Shown: positions 7,399-15,875 of the stretch, in pieces | How positions within the stretch are numbered: the stretch's first letter is position 1 | Layout of the letters: each line of letters starts with the position of its first letter | NCBI GenBank assembly: GCA_910584475.1 | Contig: CAJUBD010000007.1 | Span: 1 to 64,000 of the forward strand | Reading direction: 5' to 3' | Origin: an uncultured Treponema sp. | GTDB taxonomy: Bacteria; Spirochaetota; Spirochaetia; Treponematales; Treponemataceae | Length of the DNA: 64,000 nucleotides | Program-made: the position numbers and the translations under genes | Notes under the pieces: model-generated | What the model was told of the DNA's origin: nothing | Databases searched by the model: none | The model's input: the letters and a program-made list of their open reading frames with translations, nothing else

Positions 7399-9365
7399 TT
7401 TAGCATCGAAAGAAATTCTTTTTCATTGATAATGGGGATTCCGAATTTCGCGGCTTTGGCATTTTTGCTTGAGCCGCTTTGCGTGTCGTTCGTAACCAAA
7501 AAACTCAAGTCCTTTGTAACCGAAGATTTTATCGTGCCTCCAAATTTTTTTACGAGCGACTCGGCTTCAGAGCGTTTCATCGTGGAAAGCTCGCCGGTAA
7601 AACAAAAGCTTTTTCCCGCGAGAACGCCACTTGAATTTTTTTCAATCGCGATTGTTTTTTTTCCGACAAGCGAACGCATTTCTTCGGCATTTTCAAGGAT
7701 GCCCGCCACGAAATTAAGAGCTGAAATCTTGGCGAAACCGTAAATCTTTTCGATGTCCGCCGCGCTTGCCGCGAGAATTTTTTCGAGCGTGTCATAACCG
7801 CCGTCCACGATTTTTTGCACCATCGTCTCGCCGATTCCTTCGATGTCGAATCCTGCCACGAATTGCGCGAGCGAAAGACGCGAATGCGACTTTATCGAAG
7901 CGAGCACTTTTTTCGCGCTAAGCGACTCTTTTTTTTCGACGATGCTTTTTTCATCAAGAAAAAACGGCGTGAGAATTTCTTCGGTCAAATCGTAAAGGCT
8001 CGAAATCGAATTTATTTTTTTTGCGGCGAAAAGTTCGTTCACAGTCGCTTCGCCCAAATCGCGAATGTCGGCGCACTCAATCCATTTGAAAATTTGGTGG
8101 AGTATTCGCTTGGGACAATTCTTGTTCGGGCAATAAAGTCTCGCGGGAGTGTCAGAAAGTTCGCTTCCGCATGAAGCGCATTTTTTGGGAAACTCGATTT
8201 CCTTTTGCGTGAAATCTTCGTTTTCCGCAGAGACATTTTCTTTTACGACGCTTTCGATTTTCGGAATGATTTCGCCGCGCTTTACTACGACTACATGGCT
8301 TCCGATTTTCACGCCGAGCTTTCGAAGCGTTTCAGGATTCGCAAGGCTCGCGCGGCGGACGGTAGTGCCGGCAAGTTCCACGGGATCGAAAATCGCCACG
8401 GGCGTATATGTCGCGCCCGACTCGCTCCACTCGACGCTTCTTACTATAGAAACGGCTTCTTCGAGCGAAAACTTGAACGCAATCTGCCGCTCGGGACGAG
8501 CGCGGCTCGCATCGGCAAAATCAATCGCGCGTTCTTTTACCACAAGCCCGTCGATGTCGTATTCAAGCGAGGCGCGTTTTTCCATAACTTCCGCGCGGTA
8601 GTTTACAACGTCATCTGCGCTTTTCGCGATATAAAGCGGCACGGTGGTAAAACCGTTTTTCACAAGCCATTCGATTTTCTCTTCTTCATCGGAAAAAGGA
8701 TTTTTTCCCTCCGTGGAAAGCGCGTCGTAACAAATGAGTTCAAGGTGTTCCGCCCCCTCCCCATCCTTGCGCTTCATCAAGCCGTTCGCGGCATTGCGGC
8801 AGTTCGCCTTGTCGGAAAAAAATTTTTCGTGCGTCGAATGCGTCATGATGACTTCGCCGCGCACCCCACCCGTAAACGATGATGAATTTTCGCCTTTGAG
8901 GATTTGAATGACACCGCGCATTTTTTTCGCGTTCACCGTAATGTCATCGCCAATCGTTCCGTCGCCGCGAGTTACCGCCCTAACGAGCGTTCCGTTTTCG
9001 TACTGCAATTCGAGCGACGCGCCATCGAGCTTGTATTCCACCAAATACTCATCGTAAGCGTGCTTTTTTGCCCACGCCAAAAATTGCTCGGGGTCGGCGG
9101 CCTTTTCCTGACTTCCCATCGGCATGATGTGTCGCGCTTTCGGAAAGTTGCCTGAATCCGCGCCGACTTTCTTCAAAATCGGATTTTGCGGATCAAGCGA
9201 CTTTAGCTCGTCCCAAAGAGAATCGAATTCCGCGTCGCTTATTTCCGCCTCGCCGTTATAATACGAATCCTGATATTTTTTTATGAGGCGAGCGAGTTCT
9301 TTCACGCGAACGGATTTTTCGCTTTTTTTTGAAGCCGCCTCAACGTCAAACAAATTCGCCATCAC
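7395..9365 (-). CDS. ligA: NAD+-dependent DNA ligase
   Basis: At 656 residues this has the full LigA order: an NMN-binding Ia helix (VKELARLIKKYQDSYYNG), the adenylation domain with the catalytic KLDG near residue 111, and an OB fold. A Cys4 zinc finger (CASC, then CPNKNC) follows near 395-420, then tandem HhH motifs and a C-terminal BRCT domain near 585-656. It seals nicks during replication and repair. The start is one of two adjacent ATGs and overlaps the stop of trmB by four bases (ATGA), so the two are probably in one transcript. Confidence 0.96.
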   Translation of the reverse strand: MMANLFDVEAASKKSEKSVRVKELARLIKKYQDSYYNGEAEISDAEFDSLWDELKSLDPQNPILKKVGADSGNFPKARHIMPMGSQEKAADPEQFLAWAKKHAYDEYLVEYKLDGASLELQYENGTLVRAVTRGDGTIGDDITVNAKKMRGVIQILKGENSSSFTGGVRGEVIMTHSTHEKFFSDKANCRNAANGLMKRKDGEGAEHLELICYDALSTEGKNPFSDEEEKIEWLVKNGFTTVPLYIAKSADDVVNYRAEVMEKRASLEYDIDGLVVKERAIDFADASRARPERQIAFKFSLEEAVSIVRSVEWSESGATYTPVAIFDPVELAGTTVRRASLANPETLRKLGVKIGSHVVVVKRGEIIPKIESVVKENVSAENEDFTQKEIEFPKKCASCGSELSDTPARLYCPNKNCPKRILHQIFKWIECADIRDLGEATVNELFAAKKINSISSLYDLTEEILTPFFLDEKSIVEKKESLSAKKVLASIKSHSRLSLAQFVAGFDIEGIGETMVQKIVDGGYDTLEKILAASAADIEKIYGFAKISALNFVAGILENAEEMRSLVGKKTIAIEKNSSGVLAGKSFCFTGELSTMKRSEAESLVKKFGGTIKSSVTKDLSFLVTNDTQSGSSKNAKAAKFGIPIINEKEFLSMLN

Positions 9366-10069
9366 TCATCCCCAATTTTTTCAAAATACAATTCTCGAAT
9401 TTCACGCCCCGCCTCGATAGCCTTGCGTTCGAACTTCGTCTCGGGGCGCCAAGCCTGACGAGGCGCGAATCCGTCGAATTTATTTTTCAAGCCTCGAGTC
9501 GCCGAAAGTTCTTCGAGCGCGCTCTCGGCATATTCTTCCCAATCCGTCGCCATGTAGACGAAACCGCCCTGACACAATTTTTGCGCGAGAAGCTCAGTGC
9601 GCGGACGCTGTACGAGCCGCCGCTTGTGATGCTTTTTTTTCGGCCAAGGATCAGGGAAGAAAATGTGAAAGCCGTTCACTGAATTTTCACCGAGCATATT
9701 TTTCAAGACATCAAGCGCGTCGTGCTCAATCAAAAACAAATTCTTCAAATCGTTCGCGCGGATTTCGCCGAGCACGCGCCCCACTCCTGGACGATGCACT
9801 TCGATGCCGAGATAATTCACATTAGGATTCGCCTTGGCGATTTCGACGGTAGCCGCGCCCATTCCAAAACCGATTTCCACGACAATTGGATTCGTGTTTC
9901 CGAAAATGTCCACGAAATTCAAAAGCTTTTCCTCGTAAGGAATGCACCAAATGTGCTCGAGTTCGTTGTAATCGCGTTGCTGCGCGCTCGTCATTCGGCC
10001 GGTCCGCAATACATAGGTCTTTATCGTGCGGTAAAAATTTTCGCTTGAGGAAAATTCTTCACTGCCCAT
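9362..10069 (-). CDS. trmB: tRNA (guanine-46-N7)-methyltransferase
   Basis: The 235-residue protein has the Rossmann SAM-binding motif VVEIGFGMGAAT, LGIEVHRPGV, and the family hallmark FPDPWPKKKHHKRR. It methylates N7 of G46 in tRNA variable loops. A longer frame exists to 10105, but AAGGGGTGG seven bases before the ATG at 10069 favours this start. It overlaps the end of the upstream lipoprotein gene by 11 bases and the start of ligA by four, giving a tight run lipoprotein-trmB-ligA. Confidence 0.94.
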   Translation of the reverse strand: MGSEEFSSSENFYRTIKTYVLRTGRMTSAQQRDYNELEHIWCIPYEEKLLNFVDIFGNTNPIVVEIGFGMGAATVEIAKANPNVNYLGIEVHRPGVGRVLGEIRANDLKNLFLIEHDALDVLKNMLGENSVNGFHIFFPDPWPKKKHHKRRLVQRPRTELLAQKLCQGGFVYMATDWEEYAESALEELSATRGLKNKFDGFAPRQAWRPETKFERKAIEAGREIRELYFEKIGDE

Positions 10070-10715
10070 TTTCGTCCACCCCTTCCTTGAAAATTTTCGG
10101 TCCAAGGCAAATCACATTTTCTGCCTGATAAAGATGCCTCAAGAAACTTGAATCCTTCGTTTCGCGAAAAATGGCCTCGTCGCTTTTATCATTTTCGTCT
10201 TCGGAAAAATGCAAGAGTTCTCCAATTTCAGAATAAACTGCGATCCGCTCGCTCCATCCGTTGCCTGAAAATTTTTCACGCGAAAATTCCCCGAACGATT
10301 TCTCGTCGTACTCAACGAGAAAATTTCCCCGCGCGCTTTCGCCAGTAGAATCCACGCATTCAAAATCGTAAGTGCCTTTTGGAAAATTCTTCAAATTCGA
10401 CGGCAGCCCCAAATGCGAATATCCCGCCCAAGCTTCTTTGCCGGACTGCATCAAAACTGGATTTTCCATTTTCCAAGAATAAGTTTCGCTTCCGTCAGAA
10501 AATCTCACATCGATGTTTTCGATTCGGCGGACATTCGAAGAAAGCCGCACGAAAACACAAAGGCGTTGCGAGGGCGGCGAGTCTTCGGAGAAGTCGAAAA
10601 CAATTTTCGCATCAGCCGACACAATCGCAATCGAATCTTCCGCGCACGATGCGAAAACAAATGCCGAAAGCAAAATCGAGAAAAAATAAATTTTACAAGG
10701 CGGCGGCTTGTCCAT
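10059..10715 (-). CDS. Uncharacterised lipoprotein
   Basis: This 218-residue protein begins with a basic, hydrophobic leader and a lipobox-like FVFASC (Cys about residue 24), so it is probably lipidated and held at a membrane surface. The remainder is beta-rich with repeated charged and aromatic residues, including IDVRFSDGSETYSWKM, and no family is recognised. It lies between trmB and the 387-residue gene, one base from the latter, and is likely cotranscribed with both. Confidence 0.75.
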   Translation of the reverse strand: MDKPPPCKIYFFSILLSAFVFASCAEDSIAIVSADAKIVFDFSEDSPPSQRLCVFVRLSSNVRRIENIDVRFSDGSETYSWKMENPVLMQSGKEAWAGYSHLGLPSNLKNFPKGTYDFECVDSTGESARGNFLVEYDEKSFGEFSREKFSGNGWSERIAVYSEIGELLHFSEDENDKSDEAIFRETKDSSFLRHLYQAENVICLGPKIFKEGVDENGQ

Positions 10716-10716
10716 G

Positions 10717-11880
10717 CTAGAAACTGAATGTCAAAGTAATGACCGTCAGATCGCTTGCGGAAAATTGGTTTACAAGCGAATCGAATTTTACATTCACTTT
10801 TTTGCAAGCGTCGTCGAGATAAGAAAGATAATACATTCCCAAATCCGTTCCTTCCTCGCCGGACGGCAAATCGCGATAAAAATCTACGAGAGACTTTTTA
10901 TTCGTGTTGGCGTTCGTGGCGGCATCGACAGTTTCCTTTATGTCGCTGAATTCATCGGACTTGTTGTATAGTGTAATCTGGAGTCGTCCCTGCTTTCCGA
11001 TTGAAGACGAGCCTCCGCCCAGCTTCCACGAAAGGAAAACGAGCTGCTTTTTCATTTCCAATTCGTGGACTATTTTCTTGCGCACGTCGGGGTCGAGAAC
11101 CAACATGTTCAAATCTTCGCGGCCGGGATACATTTTCTGCGCCTCTTTCGTGATGTTGGCATTTTCGCTGTTGAGCGCCAATTCCATGACCATCGTGGAA
11201 ATATAGTCGGCGACACGCGACTTGTCCATATAGCGCGAAAGAATCTTTCTCGTCTGGCTCAGGATTTCTCCGAAATTTTCGTCCTTATAAAAAAGCACGA
11301 AAATGTGCCAATTCAAAAGACTCAAGCGGTTTATGAATTTCTCGGACATCAAGAGAAAAATATTTTTTTCTTCCGGAGAATATTCTTTGTTGGTCATCAC
11401 GTTTTTCCAAATCGGCGTCAGGATTGTTTTTCGAATTTGATCGATGACGGCGTTTTTCGAGGAAAGTTCGGTGCGCAGCTGCTTGTCGCTGATTTGCGTT
11501 TTTTCGTCAATCAAATGTCCGGCGTGCGTGCGATTGTATTTCCTCACGCAGTCCGTTTCGATTATCGTCTTGAAAATTTCGCGGTCAAGCTGCTTGTACA
11601 TCACGGAGTAGACAATCAGTTTCGACAAGTCCATAATTTCCTGCCGTTTCGAAACAAATTCCGACATCGAAATTTCGACTTTGGAAATATAGTCGACCAA
11701 AATCATATTTTGAATAGACTGCGGAGAGAATTTGTTCAGCGCAATGCCGTGCTCCTCGGTGTTGTCGGCCATCTTTATCCTGAGTAATTTTTTCTTGTGA
11801 CTTATAAAATTTGAAGTGCCATCTTCCGTCAAAATGACTTTCAACGGCAATTCCAACATAAATTTTTTTCCAGTCGCCAT
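10717..11880 (-). CDS. Conserved-looking protein of unknown function
   Basis: This 387-residue, largely helical and soluble protein has no signal peptide. Its C-terminal half (LGGGSSSIGKQGRLQITLYN, then a Gly-Thr-Asp-Leu-Gly turn near 345) has some resemblance to the late strands and G-box of GHKL ATPase folds, but the N and F boxes are not clear, so this is only a suggestion. AGGAG nine bases before the ATG supports the start. It is the first gene of the minus-strand run toward ligA and is divergent from the membrane protein at 12036. Confidence 0.75.
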   Translation of the reverse strand: MATGKKFMLELPLKVILTEDGTSNFISHKKKLLRIKMADNTEEHGIALNKFSPQSIQNMILVDYISKVEISMSEFVSKRQEIMDLSKLIVYSVMYKQLDREIFKTIIETDCVRKYNRTHAGHLIDEKTQISDKQLRTELSSKNAVIDQIRKTILTPIWKNVMTNKEYSPEEKNIFLLMSEKFINRLSLLNWHIFVLFYKDENFGEILSQTRKILSRYMDKSRVADYISTMVMELALNSENANITKEAQKMYPGREDLNMLVLDPDVRKKIVHELEMKKQLVFLSWKLGGGSSSIGKQGRLQITLYNKSDEFSDIKETVDAATNANTNKKSLVDFYRDLPSGEEGTDLGMYYLSYLDDACKKVNVKFDSLVNQFSASDLTVITLTFSF

Positions 11881-11999
11881 CGCACAAAACTCCTATAACG
11901 GTCCGGCATTTATCACCGAGCACGATTGAACTAAATCACGGATTGTCAATTTATTTTTGAAATTGAACAAATTCTTATTAATATTATATCACGAAACTC

Positions 12000-12028
12000 T
12001 TGAAATGTAAACAAATAAATTGTATCTT
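12000..12028 (+). promoter_or_regulatory. Promoter before the 12036 membrane protein
   Basis: TTGAAA at 12000-12005, 17 bases, TATCTT at 12023-12028, then seven bases to the GTG at 12036. No Shine-Dalgarno sequence is seen before either candidate start. Confidence 0.5.
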
Positions 12029-12035
12029 ATTTTAA

Positions 12036-14045
12036 GTGAAAATGAAATTTTTTAAAATTTTGGCGATTTTTTCGCTTTTCTCTATACAAACGAATGCATT
12101 TTTCGCGCAGAATTTCAATTCGGATTCAAAATATTCAGGGCTTGAACTTTCAGAAAGGCTGTTCGCCGAATTGGAAAAAACGAATTCGGGAGAGGCGAAA
12201 AAGCTCCCTCTTTCGACCGCCGTATTTGAGAATTTCCCCTACAACATTCAGCTTGAATTTCCGGCGCAAGACAATCCAGCGCAAAAAACCTTTGTCATCG
12301 CGCTAACGCAAGAAGACGCGTGGAACAAAATCGATTTCGTAAAAGAGCTTTTCGATTTCGTGAGCGAAAACAAATTCGAATTCGACGTGAATTTTATTTT
12401 TACTGCGGGCGACATACGAAGAATTCCTGGCAACGAAAAGACTATGGGCACAGAAATTTTTTGCCAGACTATGGAAGGCGCGCAAAACCTTCACGCGCTT
12501 TTGCTTGATTTCAGCGCGACAAAAAAGACTCGCGTAACGCCGGGAGCGGAAAAAAACATTTCGCCGCTCTACCTTACGCGTCCGCTTTGCTCCAGCCTCG
12601 ACGGAGAGTCTGTCGACTACAGAATTTCAGGCGACATTTTTATTTCGCTTTACAATCTTGGCATCTTGAAAAGCGACGCGCGGCTTTCCGCATTTTTATC
12701 GCGGGACATTCCGGCGGTCATGCTGAGCATGCTTTCAGAAAAAGAAAGCTACGATGAAGAAACAAGCGCGATAAAGAATTTCCTGCTTGACGTGCGCCTT
12801 CCGGAAAGCGGCAACTGGAGCCGCCACTACATCCCCGTAAAAGTTCATTCAAGATTATTTTGGATTACGGAAGGTCAGACGCTGACCGCCATCACGATTT
12901 TCATAGCGCTATGCATTTTTATTTTGAGCGACTTTGAATTCATATTCCGAAAAAAAAGCCGCCGCCTCGTAAAACTAAAAGAAAGCGCCCTCAAGTCGAC
13001 GTATTTGATTTTTCTAACGGCGGCGCTCATCACGGCTTCCTTGTTTCTAGGGCAAATTCTCATAGCCGCATTTCAAAAGGCAGGAACGAGAAACATCGCG
13101 CTTCTGTTCATCATAAAAACATCGGTGCCATTTTTTATACTTTCCTTAATCTATCCGCTTGAGATAAGGATACACAAAAATTTGCTCCCATACATTTACG
13201 AATATATTTTGAGTTTAAGCGCACTTTTAAACGTTTTCATTTTCACGAGCCTTGACATCTCCCTGTTCTTTTTGTTCGCCTTTGAATTTCTGATTTTGAC
13301 TCTTTCGCGGCCAGCCAAGCGAACGGCATTTCTTTATGTTTTTATGGCGATTTTTTTCCTGCCTTTCGTTCCGCTTCTGTATTCGATTTTGATTTACTCC
13401 GACGCGCGAAAAATATTTGAACTTGTTTTCTGCGCTTTGGACAAAAATATTTTTATGGGCTTCGCCCTTGTTCCGCTTGGGCTTCTTTGGCTTCGAATCC
13501 TAGCCCGAGTAAATTCCAAGGCGCGCTCAACAAAGAGCGCCGTCGCATACTATCTCGTCGCATGCACCGCAAGCATAGTTGGAATCGCAGTGCTTTCGGT
13601 TTTTTCGATCTCCATGTTGAATAGAATTTTCTTCAAGAATGTCGAACGAAATCGACCGTTAGCGCGCGTAGAAGAATCCTCAGAAAATACTTTCTCTTCG
13701 GTTTCAATTTTGGATTCGGAATATTACGGCGGAAAAATTCGCAGCATCGAGATTTCCTCGGAAAAGATTCCCGAACGCTACGCGATTTTCGTTCAAGGCG
13801 AAAGCGAAAATCCCATATATTTTTCGATTTATGAAACTTCGCGCGAAAACGATCGCACGGAATTTCTGCTTCCTGAAAACCCTCCGCAAAATTTGACGGT
13901 AACATACACGCCGGATTTTTCCGACAATTCAATTATTACGGTCGAAGCGTATTTTTTAAACGGCAATCCGAATCAAGCAAAAAAAGAAATTTTTTCGTTC
14001 AAAGCGGAAGGCGGCGAAATTTCGGAGGTGCGCGATGAATTTTGA
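12036..14045 (+). CDS. Large membrane protein of unknown function
   Basis: At 669 residues it has a signal-like N-terminus (KFFKILAIFSLFSIQTNAFFA), then about 260 residues expected outside the membrane. A block of roughly eight membrane segments follows between residues 285 and 530, and a C-terminal soluble domain of about 130 residues is beta-rich. No family is recognised. The start is a GTG at 12036 or the ATG at 12042; neither has a Shine-Dalgarno sequence. The 3' end overlaps dinB by 11 bases, so dinB is probably in the same transcript. Confidence 0.75.
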   Translation: MKMKFFKILAIFSLFSIQTNAFFAQNFNSDSKYSGLELSERLFAELEKTNSGEAKKLPLSTAVFENFPYNIQLEFPAQDNPAQKTFVIALTQEDAWNKIDFVKELFDFVSENKFEFDVNFIFTAGDIRRIPGNEKTMGTEIFCQTMEGAQNLHALLLDFSATKKTRVTPGAEKNISPLYLTRPLCSSLDGESVDYRISGDIFISLYNLGILKSDARLSAFLSRDIPAVMLSMLSEKESYDEETSAIKNFLLDVRLPESGNWSRHYIPVKVHSRLFWITEGQTLTAITIFIALCIFILSDFEFIFRKKSRRLVKLKESALKSTYLIFLTAALITASLFLGQILIAAFQKAGTRNIALLFIIKTSVPFFILSLIYPLEIRIHKNLLPYIYEYILSLSALLNVFIFTSLDISLFFLFAFEFLILTLSRPAKRTAFLYVFMAIFFLPFVPLLYSILIYSDARKIFELVFCALDKNIFMGFALVPLGLLWLRILARVNSKARSTKSAVAYYLVACTASIVGIAVLSVFSISMLNRIFFKNVERNRPLARVEESSENTFSSVSILDSEYYGGKIRSIEISSEKIPERYAIFVQGESENPIYFSIYETSRENDRTEFLLPENPPQNLTVTYTPDFSDNSIITVEAYFLNGNPNQAKKEIFSFKAEGGEISEVRDEF

Positions 14046-15261
14046 AGGCACGAAATGTTTTTTCCATGTAGACCTCGACGCATTCTTCGCTTCAGTGGAA
14101 CAACTGTTACACCCGCAATGGCGCGGAAAGCCAGTCGTGGTCGGCGGCATTCCAGGTGACAGGCGAGCCGTGGTTTCCACCGCGAGTTACGAGGCGAGAA
14201 AATTCGGCATCCATTCTGCGATGCCGCTCGCCCGCGCCGTGGAACTTTGCCCGAACGCCATTTTCGTTCGAGGCGACCACAAAACATATGCCGAGTTTTC
14301 CGAAAAGATAATGCGGATTTTTTCAGACTTTTCTCCTGACGTAAAACAGATTTCCATCGATGAAGCGTTCTTGGATATGAGCGGCACGACACGGCTTTTC
14401 GGCGAGCCTGTCGAAACGGCGAAAAGATTGCAGGCGGAAGTTTTTGAAAAGACGGGCCTTACTGTTTCGGTCGGAATAGCCACTTCAAATTATATCGCGA
14501 AAATCGCAAGCGGTCTGCAAAAACCTCAAGGGCTTACGGCAGTGCTTCCGGGCGACGAAGAGAATTTCATGCTAAGCTTGCCGCTCGAAAAAGTCTGGGG
14601 AATCGGCGCGAAAACTTTGGCACGGCTCAAAGAGGCGGGCTTCAATTCCACGCGTGACATTTTGGGGCACAGCAAAAAATTGCTGGAAAGCATTTTCGGG
14701 CAAGCGCAGGCAGAATTCTTATACAGCGTCGTGCGCGGCATCGACCCGCCTGGATTTTTGGAAGAAGCCAAGTCGCATTCTTCTGGAATCGAAACCACTT
14801 ATGACTACGATCTTTCGGACTGGAACGCAATTGAAGGCGCGCTCTTGGATTTGTCCGAGCAGCTGATGTTCCGGCTTTTGCGGCACAACATCACTGGAAA
14901 AACTTTGTGCGTGAAAATACGCTACGACGATTTCACTACCGTGAGCGCGCGCGAAACCTCCTCGCAAAACATCACGAGCGTTGACGACCTTTTTTGCCGA
15001 GCTAAAAACATTTTCCGAAAAAAATACGAGGCTGGGCGCGGAATCAGGCTTTTGGGAATCACTATTGGAAACACTCAAGACGCGGACAGCGAAGCGCAAA
15101 ACGAACTTTTTGATTTCGGTGAAAAGAAAAAACGCGCCGTGGAAAAATCGATTTTAAAATTGGAACAAAAAAATCCGAAAATTAAAATCCACAAGGCTCG
15201 TCTTCTTTCAAATGAAAGCGAGAGTTTAAATTTTGCGCCAAAATACTGTCGCAAAATTTAA
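14035..15261 (+). CDS. dinB: DNA polymerase IV (Y family)
   Basis: This 408-residue protein has the palm motifs of DinB: FFHVDLDAFFASVE (metal ligands Asp13 and Asp15 region), YEARKFGIHSAMP, and SIDEAFLDM near residue 106. The HhH thumb (VWGIGAKTLARL) and little-finger domain follow. It performs error-prone bypass of damaged template. The last codons (from about Asn400) and the stop codon are encoded by a 10-bp palindrome at 15228-15259 that is the first module of the adjoining repeat array. The natural C-terminus has probably been replaced or extended by that element; a beta-clamp-binding tail may have been affected. Confidence 0.94.
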   Translation: MNFEGTKCFFHVDLDAFFASVEQLLHPQWRGKPVVVGGIPGDRRAVVSTASYEARKFGIHSAMPLARAVELCPNAIFVRGDHKTYAEFSEKIMRIFSDFSPDVKQISIDEAFLDMSGTTRLFGEPVETAKRLQAEVFEKTGLTVSVGIATSNYIAKIASGLQKPQGLTAVLPGDEENFMLSLPLEKVWGIGAKTLARLKEAGFNSTRDILGHSKKLLESIFGQAQAEFLYSVVRGIDPPGFLEEAKSHSSGIETTYDYDLSDWNAIEGALLDLSEQLMFRLLRHNITGKTLCVKIRYDDFTTVSARETSSQNITSVDDLFCRAKNIFRKKYEAGRGIRLLGITIGNTQDADSEAQNELFDFGEKKKRAVEKSILKLEQKNPKIKIHKARLLSNESESLNFAPKYCRKI

Positions 15262-15838
15262 CTTCGAGTTTTGTTCCAAAACTCGCCCATTGACTGCGAC
15301 TTCTCATTTCATTACGAAGTCGCGTTTGCGACCGTTCCCGAATTTGATAATTCGCTCACTGTCGCAAATTAAGGAGCGTTTAAAATCCGCACTAAAATAG
15401 CGTGCGGATTTTAACTCCGAGTTTTGTTCCAAAACTCGCTCATTGACTGCGACTTCTCATTTCATTGCGAAGTCGCGTTTGCGACACTTCCCGAATTTGA
15501 CAATTCGCTCACTGTCGCAAATTAAGGAGTGTTTAAAATCCGCGCTGATATGGCGCGCGGATTTTAACTTCGAGTTTTGTTCCAAAACTCGAACATCCAC
15601 CGCAACTTCTCATTTCATTGCGAAGTTGCGTTTGCGACCGTTCTCGAATTTGATAATTCGCTCACTGTCGCAAATTAAGGAGTGTTTAAAATCCGCGCTG
15701 ATATGGCGTGCGGATTTTAACTCCGAGTTTTGTTCCAAAACTCGCTCATTGACTGCGACTTCTCATTTCATTGCGAAGTCGCGTTTGCGACACTTCCCGA
15801 ATTTGACAATTCGCTCACTGTCGCAAAATAAGGAACTT
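15228..15838 (+). repeat. Family A palindrome array, 153-bp period
   Basis: About four units at exactly 153 bp spacing (equivalent bases at 15300, 15453, 15606 and 15759). Each unit is a chain of four hairpins. M4 has arms such as AAAATCCGCG/CGCGGATTTT. M3 is CGAGTTTTG/CAAAACTCG. M2 is GCGACTTC/GAAGTCGC or GCAACTTC/GAAGTTGC. M1 is GCGACA/TGTCGC with an inner GAATT/AATTC stem. The units are joined by the linker AAATTAAGGAGTGTTT. The first M4 (AAATTTTGCG/CGCAAAATTT) lies inside the end of dinB. The plus strand is open for 140 codons (15443-15865) only because 153 is divisible by three. It sits between convergent genes and nothing else is seen up to 15875. Confidence 0.85.
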
Positions 15839-15875
15839 TCAAAAACGCGGCAAAAAAATTCTTGAAATTTCAAAA

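Noticed and set aside
8205..8882. 225-codon frame opposite ligA
   Set aside because: Antisense shadow of a well-supported gene; many similar long antisense frames result from the codon bias here.
15228..15838. CRISPR array
   Set aside because: Regular spacing suggested it, but the whole 153-bp unit is repeated with no unique spacers, and no cas gene is present.
15443..15865. 140-codon plus-strand frame with 51-residue repeats
   Set aside because: It is open only because the 153-bp palindrome unit is divisible by three. No ribosome-binding site, and its sequence is the hairpins themselves.
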